From Cephalotus follicularis (taxonomy: Eukaryota > Streptophyta > Magnoliopsida > Oxalidales > Cephalotaceae): a stretch of 64,000 nt of DNA. The notes beneath the pieces are model-generated. The model searched no databases and had not been told where the DNA came from. It saw only the letters and a program-made list of their open reading frames with translations. Below are positions 47,340 to 56,742 of this stretch, in pieces. Each line of letters starts with the position of its first letter. Within the stretch, counting starts at the first letter, position 1. The translations under genes and the position numbers were made by a program. The stretch lies in assembly GCA_001972305.1 (NCBI GenBank), contig BDDD01000117.1:372001-436000 (forward strand). Reading direction: 5' to 3'.

Positions 47340-50300
47340 TCAATATACAAATTGGATGGAGAGGCGGATCAATGGTGGTGTATGATTGAGAGAACCAAGA
47401 CGCGTCGAGAAAGAGAAGCGATGACGTGGGAAGAGTTCAAAGAAATATATATGAACAAATATTTTCCGCAAGCTTTGAAGGATAAAATTGAGGAAGATTT
47501 TCTCCAACTGGAACAAGGTGAGTCTTAAACAGTGGCTCAGTACGAAGAAAACTTTGCTAGAATGTCTCGTTATGCGACTCATCTGGTATCAACAGAAGAA
47601 AGGAGAGCAAACAGGTTTTGCCAAGGTCTGAAATCTTACATCAGGAGGCTGGTAATAGCACAAGATCTGCAGACTTATGACGTAGTTTTGAGGTGTGCAC
47701 TAAGGATAGAAATTGATAACCAAAGATATCAGCAAAGACGGGCTGAGCAAGGGCAAGGGAAGAGGAAAACAGGTGAATATTCCGATAACAAGAACAAGAA
47801 AGCAAGGTCCGATGGAGGGAAGGACTTAAAAATTTGTCAAGAATGTGGGAAAGGACACCGTGGGAAATGTTTGTACGGGACGGGAGTGTGTTACAAATGT
47901 GGAAAGCAAGGACACTTAGCTAAAGAGTGTCAACAAGGAACAAACCAAACTCAGAAACAAAGGACGATCAGATGTTACAACTGTGGTCAAGAAGGACATG
48001 TGTCCACTCACTGCACCCGACCTAAGACGGGAGGGCAAGGAGGGAACGGAGCCCAGCAACAAAGAGCACCAGTAAGAACCTATGCCATGACGGCTGAAGA
48101 GGTGGAAAATTCCAATGACGTGGTGACAGGTACTTTTCCCGTATGCTCTAAATCTGCATATGTATTGTTTGATACGGGAGAGACGCATTCTTTTGTGTCT
48201 TTATCTTTTGCACGATATTTAAGTATCCCATCACAAGATTTGGAGATAGGTTTAGTTGTTGAAACCCCAAGTGGTAATACTTTGGTAGCTGATAAAGTGC
48301 ACAAGTCATGTGACCTAATGTTATGTGATAGAATGATGCCAGTAGACTTAGTACCTCTAGCAATCCTAACGTTTGACGTCATACTAGGCATGGATTGGCT
48401 TTCAGCGAATCATGCTAGTGTTGACTGTTTTAAGAAGGAAGTTAGATTTTCTATACCGGAACAACTTGAAATTGTTTTCCGAAGCGAGGGAGTCAGTGAA
48501 CCCTTAAAGATCATATCGACGATGCAAGCTAAGCGATTACTGGAAAGAGGATGCCAAGCATATCTTGCCTATGTGATGGATACCGATAAAGAAAAGATGA
48601 AGATAGAAGAGTTACATGTTGTTAAGGAGTTCACCGATGTTTTTCTTGAAGATTTACCTGTTATGCCACCAGATCGAGAAGTGGAGTTTACTATTGGCAT
48701 GGTACCAGGAACAGCTCCTATTTCAAAGAGCCCTTACCGTATGGCACCAGCTAAACTGAAGGAATTGAAGGATCAATTACAAGAGCTTTTGGATAAAGGA
48801 TTTATCTGACTGAGTGTATCGCCATGGGGTGCACCGGTACTGTTTGTGAAGAAGAAAGATGGGACGATGAGACTATGCATTGACTACCAAGAGTTGAATC
48901 AAGTCACCATCAAGAACAAGTACCCACTACCAAGGATTGATGACTTGTTCGACCAGCTTAAGAATGCTCGATACTTCTCTAAGATTGATCTTCGATCGGG
49001 CTATCATCAAGTGAAAGTTAAGAAAGAGGATATACCGAAAACTGCTTTTCGGACAAGATATGGGCATTACGAGTTTTTGGTCATGTCGTTTGGATTGACA
49101 AATGCTCCAGCAGTATTTATGAGTTTGATGAACAAGATCTTCAATGAATTTTTGGATCAGTTCGTTATAGTGTTCATTGATGACATCCTAGTATATTCAA
49201 AGAGTAGGGAGGAGCACGAGGAGCATTTAACCCGTGTATTACAGATACTGCGAAAGGAGCAGCTCTACGCTAAGTTCAGCAAATGCCAGTTCTGGATAGA
49301 AGAGGTATCCTTCTTGGGACATGTGATAACACGATAGGGCATCTCTGTGGATCCCGCTAAGACAGAAGCGATAAGAGAATGGCAGAGACCCACCTCAGTA
49401 GCCGAGATACGAAGTTTTCTGGGACTAGCAGGCTATTATCGAAGATTTGTTGAGAATTTTTCTCGTATTGCGAACCCGCTCACAAGATTGACACAGAAGA
49501 ATGTAAAGTTCGAGTGGTCCGATCAATGCGAGAAGAGTTTCTTGGAGTTGAAAGAAAGACTGATGAATGCCCCGATATTAGCATTACCAACGGAATCAGA
49601 AATTTTTGTGGTGTATAGTGATGCATCCCATAAAGGACTTGGTTGCGTGCTGATGCAACAAGGAAAAGTGATTGCCTATGCTTCCAGACAGCTTAAACCA
49701 CATGAATAGAATTATCCTACGCATGATTTGGAATTATCCGCAGTTATCTTCGCGCTGAAGATTTGGAGACACTATCTATATGGAGCGAAGTGTGAAATCT
49801 TCACCGACCACAAAAGCCTCAAGTATATTTTCACTCAAAAGGAGTTAAACATGAGGCAAAGGAGATGGTTGGAGCTTATCAAAGATTACGATTGCACCAT
49901 TCAATGCCATCCGGGTAAAGCGAATGTGGTGGCAGACTCCCTAAGTCGGAAAAGTACGGGGAACTTGGCGATGATGATCACTACACAGGAAGATTTGATA
50001 AGGGATTTCCAACGAATGAACTTGGAAGTGATAAGACAACAAGAAGGAGCTTCCCTATTTCAAGTCATAGCACAACCTTCTCTAGTTGAGAGAATAAAGC
50101 AAAGTCAGTTTGAGGACTTGGAATTTAAGGAAATAGCAGAGGGAGTAAAGAATGGAAAAGTATCGCGCTTCAACTTGGGAGCCGGAAACGTATTGAGATT
50201 CGATACAAGATTATGTGTTCCAGCTCAGGCAGAATTTAAAGAGGAACTAATGATGGAAGCACATAGTTCAAATTTCTCTGTACACCCTGGAAGTACAAAG

Positions 50301-51290
50301 ATGTATAGAGATTTGCGAGATCTCTATTGGTGGAATAATATGAAAAGAGAAATAGCGGACTTTGTGTCAAGATGCCTTGTTTGTCAACAAGTTAAAGCTG
50401 AGCATCAGTTGCCGAAAGGTTTCGGATCGAGATCCCCGTTTCACGTCACGCTTTTGGAAGAGTTTACAGAATGCTTTGGGTACAAGGTTGAATTTCAGTA
50501 CGGCGTACCATCCGCAAACAGATGGGCAATCGGAACGGACTATACAGACTTTGGAAGACATGTTACGTGCTTGTGTTATAGATTTCCAAGGGAATTGGGA
50601 ACAACATGTTACTCTGATTGAGTTTGCTTACAACAACAGTTTCCAAGCAAGCATACAAATGGCACCTTTTGAAGCACTTTATGGACGAAGATGTCGAACG
50701 CCTATCTGTTGGGAAGAGGTAGGAGAACGGAAGTTATTGGGACCAGAAATGGTACAAGTAACTACCGAAAAAGTGAAACTGATTCGGAAACGCCTCTTAA
50801 TGGCGCAAAGTAGACAGAAGAGCTATGCAGACAAGAGACGAAGAGAGCTACAGTTTGAAGTGGGAGATCACGTTTTTCTTAAGGTATCGCCATGGAAAGG
50901 AGTGATGCGGTTTGGCAAATAGGGCAAGCTTAGTCCCCGATACATTGGACCATATGAAATTTTGGAAAAGATAGGAGAAGTTGCGTATAGGCTTGCTTTG
51001 CCACCAAGTCTATCTCATGTACACAACGTATTCCATGTATCGCTACTACAGAAATATATGGCCAACCCATCTCATGTTCTAAGAGTTGAGCCTATTCAAG
51101 TGTATGAAGACTTGTCATACAATGAGCAACCAGTGGAGATACTGGATTACAAAGAACAAGTCCTGCGGACCAAGACTGTTCCGTTAGTAAAAGTTTTATG
51201 GAAAAATCACAAAGTTGAAGAAGCCACATGGGAGTTGGAAGATGCCATGAGACGAGAGTACCCTCATCTTTTTAAGTCTAATATATAACA
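47340..51290 (+). pseudogene. G gag-pol coding region
   Basis: Domains in order: gag with 'LDGEADQWWCMIERTKTRRE' (about 47350), zinc knuckles 'CYKCGKQGHLAKEC' and 'CYNCGQEGHVSTHC' (about 47830-48010); protease around 'LFDTGETHSFVSLSFARYL' (about 48170); reverse transcriptase with '[20 protein letters not shown]' (about 48870) and '[17 protein letters not shown]' (about 49170); RNase H with '[17 protein letters not shown]' (about 49610) and '[10 protein letters not shown]' (about 49805); integrase zinc finger '[11 protein letters not shown]...CLVCQQ' (about 50280-50395) and part of the core with '[12 protein letters not shown]'; a chromodomain-like tail ending 'RREYPHLF' (about 51280). This is the Tekay (Del) pattern. 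It is a fossil, broken in several places. Confidence 0.9.
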
Positions 51291-51307
51291 AATTTTGAGG
51301 ACAAAAT

Positions 51308-51326
51308 TTTTGTAAGGAGGGTAGAT
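51308..51326 (+). other. G polypurine tract
   Basis: TTTTGTAAGGAGGGTAGAT lies directly before the 3' LTR start (TGTAATGACC). Confidence 0.75.
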
Positions 51327-53428
51327 TGTAATGACCCAAGTTTCTATGTAAGATATTATTTATGGAATATGATTGCTATTGTGTATATTGGCAGATAGTT
51401 TAAGGGACCCGTAGTATGACCCTACGCTCGGGGAGTACGGGGGTTCCGCTTAAAGCGCCGACGCTTTGGTATTAACGGTCGACGCTTAGAATGTAAAAGT
51501 CGACGCTTTGAGATAAAGTGTTGAGGTTGACCTGGACGAAGACTAAAACCGTCGACGCTTTGTAATAAAGCGTCAGCGCTTTAGTCGGGATAGAGGTGAA
51601 AAACTCAGGTAAAACCCTTAGGCGCCGACGCTTAGAAGGAAAAGGTCGACGCTTTAGCTACAGACAAAAGGTAAAATCTGACTTTTTGGCATTTTGTGAG
51701 TAAAATTCTTTAATTGGGGACACGTGGTAGGCCAGGGGAGGATGATATAAGGTGTTATCTGGGGATCTAACAAGTGCAACACTTGGATTGGTTAAAATTT
51801 TGTCAAATGGGCTGCCAAGATAAGATAATTGAGTGTGTGAGGGGGGAAGAAACTTACCCCATAAGCCATCCTTCTATTTAATGGCAAGGAAGCTTGAAGT
51901 TAGTCAATTTGAGCTGAGAAAGAGAGTAATTCTGTTGTGAGTGAAGTGGATAATTTGTGGAAAGCAATAGAGAAAGGAATTCTAAAGCTAAGGTAAGGAA
52001 ATTTTATACCCACTATTGTTAAAACTTCCCCTGTTTTGCTCTTAAGTATGCAGCAGATTGTTCAATCGATAACTTGTCCCATTCTCAATGGATTTGTGAA
52101 TGGTTGGATGTTCTGGAAACTTTGAGATGTCTTCTTTAAATGTTATGCTTTGCATGTTTCAAGATTCTATCGTTTTCTTGATGGAATTCCAAGTTTTAAA
52201 TTGCTGTTCAGGCACTGTTTTATTCCTGGATTATGCAGTAGCTTGTTTAAATAACATCTCACTCTTTTCTTGATGAAAAATTAAATGGCTGGATGTTTTG
52301 AAAACCACAAGATGTACTCTTTAACTTTGATGTTTTATGCATCTCGAAATTATGTCGAATTCTTGATAAGAATCAAGAATTCATTTTACTGCTCATGCCC
52401 TGTTTCCTTAAGAAATCAGCCACTTTCAAAAATTCGTAGAGGATTCAATTCTCAATCAATTGTTGTGATCTTGAGCTTTCTGAAGTCGTAAAGATGTATA
52501 CTTTAATGTTCATGTTTTAAGTTTTTACTGAAAAGCCTTAATTCTATATGAATTACTAGATTTCGTAAAGTGATGCAAAACTGATTTTTATGAACTATTT
52601 GAGTCAATTCTCAAATGAAGAGAAAAGTTTATGGTTTGTGAAAGAGATGTTATGAAATGATTTTTATGGTTACTTTGAGCTGATCACTCAAAGTAAATGA
52701 TGAATGAACCGCCCTTGGTTTGTAATCCAAGGGGAATGGAGCGAGATGCTCAAAGTTAATGGAGCCAAGCGTGCTCACGGACATGCATGTGATGTAAGGA
52801 TAGTAATCGGGGAGTGCACAATGCCCCGGTGAAGCGGTGTAAAGGGTTCGTTAAGGTTTTTATGATTTTTATGTTTACGAAATGATCTAGTTATGATATT
52901 AACTAGAAAATGATACGTTTTATGAAATGTTCTAGTTATATATATTGACTAGAAAAATGTTATGATGAAATGTGTTTACTATGAAAATACCTTACTGAGC
53001 TATTTTGAGCTCATTCCTTTCAATGTTGTTTTCAAATAAAATGTTTTCAGGAAATGAATAAATGGAGATTGCGAGCTTAGAGGAAGCTCTTATGAAGGAA
53101 TTTTTGAGAAACGAAGGCTATGCGATGATATTCGCATTATGTTTTGTTATGTAATAAGAATAATGTTTTTCCGCTGTAATACGTGTTTATGTAGAATAGT
53201 GATCCTGTGTAATGTAGACCTATAATATGGTTATGACATCTTTTTATAAGATGATTATGTGTAAAGATGAATTGAAGATTATGTACGATTTTGCAATACG
53301 TGAATTTATGATGTTATGTACTTTTAGAAAAGAGTACCTAAGGATGTAACGTTTCACACCCAACGTAATGCAACCGATCTTTGGAGTTCGCTTTGAGCTA
53401 TTAGCGAGCTCGGGTCGGGGTCGTTACA
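51327..53428 (+). repeat. G 3' LTR (2102 bases)
   Basis: TGTAATGACCCAAGTTTC...CGGGTCGGGGTCGTTACA. A cluster of CGTCGACGCTTT-like words lies at 51445-51660. Blocks shared with H include 'GGGGAGTGCACAATGCCCCG'. No gene is seen in it. Confidence 0.88.
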
Positions 53429-55974
53429 GTTCTTGAGAAAGTGGACGTAGGCACGGATTTGCCGAACCACTATAAACTCGTTTGCAAACCTTCTATCCCT
53501 TATCTCTTTAATTTACTTGTTCTTGTGTGCTTGTTTATGTTCATTGCTTAATTTGTATTTTCCGCATACAAATATATTATTTAAGGTTGCCATATATGTT
53601 GTTAACTTTCAGTTGTTGTTGTTGTACTTTCTTTATGTAAAAGGATATTGCTGGTATTGTACGAGCACGTAGTATGGGCTGCGTGCGGATGACTTATATT
53701 TTATATTCCAGTTTATGGAATGCTTCCGCTCATATATTTGAATTGTTATTTGGAATGCTGGATTATTTTTACTTATTCCTGATATCACCACATATGTTGT
53801 CTATGTAACGGAATAACGGGGTGTGACAGCGTTTTGATATAAATTATCAAAAACAATGGATTTCGATTACGTTTTATGACTATGATTCTTGATGGGCTTT
53901 TTAAAGCTCCTTCCTTTCAATGTCTTGTTTTCAAACAAATCTTCCAGGAAACGTTGAACGTGAAGTTGCAAGCTTTAGAGGAAGTTCGCAAAAGAAGAGC
54001 GAGGAAATGAAGTATGATATGCTATGCAGTTATGTTTTAATGTCATATGTTAATGTTTTCCGCCATGTATTATTTTATGATAAACGATGTATTGATGTTA
54101 AAGTAAGGAAATGAATTCTATAGGTTATGATGTTTTTATGTAAGATGATGATATCAAAAGTTATTGAACATACTTGGGAGTATGAGAAGTTAATGATAAA
54201 GGTGAGTATATGATTGTTTTATGATGTGATAAGTTTATGTTTTTCCGCTATGAAAGGTTCCATGTTAAGTGATGTACAAATGCAAAAGTATTAGAAACGA
54301 TCATGATAATGAGAATATGACATTTTGAAATTTGTGTTCAAAGATGTAAGCATATGTGATCCTGTGAAGTTATTGAGTAATAATGTTAGGTTTTAAATCT
54401 AAGTCAAGATTAATTGATATGAAATGGATCGTTAAATGGTTAAACGATTTGACGGTCAAAGGTCACACCCACATAACGCACCGATCTTTGGAGCTCGCTT
54501 TGAGCTTAAAGTGGACTCGGGTCGGGGGCACTACATCGGGCGTTTAGCTTTGCATTGCATTGGGAATTCTTTTGGGTTTCACTTACCCCCCTTTGTGTAG
54601 TAGAGCAGCTGAGAGCTTTTCTTTTGATGTAAAGAAAGATAAGATATGTTATTCTTTTGCCTACCAGGGAAGGCAGTGTATGTTTATGCCAGGGAAGGCA
54701 TTGTATGTTATGCCAAGGAACAAATATGTAATGGTTTGATACTTTCGAGAAACTTTATGGATGTTTTGAGTTTATAGATGTTTTTATCTTGTGTTTTCAT
54801 GGATATTTCATGTTATGAGTTTTTAGTTATCAGGTCTGTCCCGGGTGCTGGGGAGCCCTTGGGTTCTAGCGGGGGATAGCCCAGCAGGGGTGTTATGTTT
54901 ATGCTTGCGAGCACGGGTTATGTTTAAAGAGCTTTACCCTGGGGAGGCAGTGTGTCCCCAGGGTGATGATGATGTTGGGCTTTGGCAAAGGAGCAGGGAA
55001 GGTGCCTTGGAGAGAGAGTGGCCAGGCGTGCCATGTTAGAGTAAGGCCCGGGACGGGCATGAGTTATATGTTGAGTGATTTATGTTTTAAGTTAAACAAT
55101 GCACTTGATGTCTTTATGTTATGTGATCCTTAGGGATTTGCAAAGGAGGTTGTATGTCGGGGGACAATATATGTATGCGTGGTCTCGAGTGTGGAGTTTA
55201 AGTGATCACGTGAGGCGCTTATGTTGGTTTCTCCACGGGCATTAGTTATGCTGTGCGTTTTGGTGTTAGTATGGTTGACCAGGGGTAGCGGGGGACAAGG
55301 CGTGTCCCCAGGAGAGCTTAAGTGAGCACATGAGGTGTGCGTGCGTCTCTCCCTGGGTGTTAGGGTCTTTACGCTTCAGCCCAGGCCCTCTCCCCAGGCA
55401 TGTTTAGTTCGCTGGTGTTTAAGTGAGCAGGTGTGGTGCACGTGGCCCTCTCCACGGGCATGCTTGCCCACAAGTTGTTAAGTGACCATGTGAGGAGCAC
55501 GTGGGTGTTCTCCTCGGGCATAAGTGATGTGGCGCATTTGGTGCCTTGGTTAAGTAAAGCTTTGGGAACCAGCAGGAGAGGAGTTGGATCCCCTACCCGG
55601 TTGCCCCGATAGCTGGGCGCCCAGCCCAGTCTTTCTCCTCAGGCTTTTTGCTCGATGGGTCCATGGGGAGTCTTGAGATGGCTTCTTGGGAAGTTTTAGT
55701 TTGATAGGGTTGTTGGCAAGGAGTGCCATCCCTGGCAGTACACGTGTCCCATAGTTAGAGCGGGAACGGGTCCTGACAGATTCGAAGCAGTATTTTCTTT
55801 TTGAACCTGAGATTTTCTTTTATAATCTTAAATTGGAGACTTTATTATGATTTTGATGACATAGATAAAGATAAGATTAAGATTTTTATGATACGTTTCT
55901 GTTAGTTTAGTTTTGTGTGACAACCCGACTCGGAATCGGGGGTCATATCCCGATCCCGAACCGGGGGTGTTACA

Positions 55975-56742
55975 ATAATCAAACAATTTGTATGTTAAAT
56001 ATTGACAAACAAAAATAATCCAGTTTACTATTACAACTAGTAGATAAAATTGATGATCCAGAATTAAAAAGAGAATATTTATTAAAACTAAAAGATTTAA
56101 TATCAATTGAACTTACAAAATCAACCAGTCAACCATACACGTTACAAAAAATATTTCAAAAATTCAACAATCCACTACCACAAAACTTAACGTTACAAGA
56201 TTTACAAAAGGAAATTAAAGATACTAAACAAGACTTACAAAAATTCAAACAAAAAACAAAGAAACAAATAATACATTTAGAACAATTACTATCGCAGAAC
56301 CATTCATCCTCTTCTTCTAATAAAGAGATTGAACCAATTGATCCTATTAATCCAGAAATTCAAGAAGAAACATCAATCAAATTTATCAATTTAATAAAAA
56401 GAATAACATACCAAAAATGGCACATTAACATTACCATTGCGATTCAAGATTCATTTAAATTACAAACAATTGCCCTAATAGATTCAGGTGCACAAATGAA
56501 TTGTATTCAAGAGGGATTAATCCCAACAAAATTCTTTGAAAAAACTAACCAAAAATTATTCACTGCTAACGGTGAAAACCTTAGTGTAAAATTCAAAATT
56601 CCAGATGTCCACATTTATAATGATGGCATTTGCATCAAACAAACATTCATCTTAGTCAAAGATTTAGACATAGGAGTAATCCTAGGTCAACCATTTTTAG
56701 AAGTCATTAAACCATTCAAATTAAAAAATAAAGGAATTATAA
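55975..56742 (+). pseudogene. Pararetrovirus coiled-coil region and protease, right arm
   Basis: Viral sequence resumes after B. A coiled-coil-like stretch ('LTLQDLQKEIKDTKQDL', about 56185-56240) is followed by a Ser/Glu-rich linker. The retropepsin-like protease then starts near 56400, with 'LQTIALIDSGAQMNCIQEGL' (D-S-G active-site motif, about 56460-56520) and 'LDIGVILGQPFLEVIKPF' (about 56660-56720). The protease would process the viral polyprotein. M interrupts the end of this region (TATAA on both sides). It is a fossil. Confidence 0.82.

Larger units (their letters stand above)
47228..53428 (+). mobile_element. Ty3/gypsy element G, Tekay-like chromovirus (innermost layer)
   Basis: A plus-strand element with a partial LTR at the left, gag-pol, polypurine tract (51308-51326) and a full 3' LTR (51327-53428). 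Both ends carry TGTAATGACCCAAGTTTC. Its target duplication is not clean. It is broken, with about half a dozen breaks; no primer-binding site was recognised. It belongs to the same LTR family as H, four layers out. Being innermost, it is the youngest layer on this side. Confidence 0.88.
46301..53611 (+). mobile_element. Solo copia LTR F (SIRE/Maximus-like), split by G
   Basis: Pieces 46301-47227 and 53429-53611, about 1.1 kb net: TGTTGGGTTTTAGTCCC...GTTAACTTTCA, with target duplication GTTGT (46296-46300 and 53612-53616). The words 'GTGTAAGGTGTTTGT' and 'GATTTGCCGAACCACTATAA' are typical of SIRE/Maximus-type Ty1/copia LTRs (recalled family pattern). It contains about 14 GACATCGACGTC-like words at 46440-46860. 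No polyprotein was found, so it reads as a solo LTR. Confidence 0.8.
43768..53828 (+). mobile_element. Solo LTR E (D family), split by F
   Basis: Pieces 43768-46300 and 53617-53828, about 2.75 kb net: TGTCATAGCCGCAATTTC...AACGGGGTGTGACA. Its sequence mirrors D (37273-39823) throughout. An example is 'GTAGTATGGGCTGCGTGCGG' near 53670, found inverted near 37420. CAGTCGACTG clusters lie at about 43940-44025 and 45066-45200. I see no clean target duplication (AAACG left, GCGTT right). No internal coding was found. Confidence 0.78.
41520..54535 (+). mobile_element. Solo LTR H (G family), split by E
   Basis: Pieces 41520-43767 and 53829-54535, about 2.95 kb net: TGTAACGACCCGAATTTCC...GTCGGGGGCACTACA. 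The flanks are TTGGG (41515-41519) and TCGGG (54536-54540). It shares its ends, an AAAGCGTCGACGCTTT-type cluster (41745-42020) and other blocks (for example 'GGGGAGTGCACAATGCCCCG' near 43430 and 52810) with G's 3' LTR. It carries its own 44-base tandem array (42900-43245). No internal coding was found. Confidence 0.82.
39858..55778 (+). mobile_element. Solo LTR I, split by H
   Basis: Pieces 39858-41519 and 54541-55778, about 2.9 kb net: TGTAACACCCCGTACC...GGGAACGGGTCCTGACA. The flanks are GATTA (39853-39857) and GATTC (55779-55783), one mismatch. The tail matches 5734-6224. The left piece has two short tandem duplications (about 40570-40790 and 40895-41030). The right piece has four loosely repeated units with CACGTG-like words (about 55195-55540). 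No retrotransposon proteins were recognised. Confidence 0.78.
31250..55974 (+). mobile_element. Solo LTR B (same family as M), heavily interrupted
   Basis: B's ends pair by target duplication ATAAT (31245-31249 and 55975-55979). Its pieces are 31250-31252, 34141-37272, a scrap near 39829-39857, and 55779-55974. The right end 'GAATCGGGGGTCATATCCCG...GGGTGTTACA' and the left 'TGCAATATCCCG' match LTR M (56743-59565). So does the middle block 'ACCATAGGCATGTCGTGGAC' (about 36430 against 58670). No internal retrotransposon coding lies between the matching ends, so it reads as a solo LTR later filled by C, D and I. It is about 3.3 kb net. Confidence 0.8.

Noticed and set aside
37273-53828. D and E as the two LTRs of one element
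   Set aside because: They are in opposite orientation, D has its own target duplication, and they lie in different host elements (B and H).
31250-55974. The whole block as one giant LTR element
   Set aside because: Internal boundaries with their own target duplications and family matches show several nested solo LTRs.
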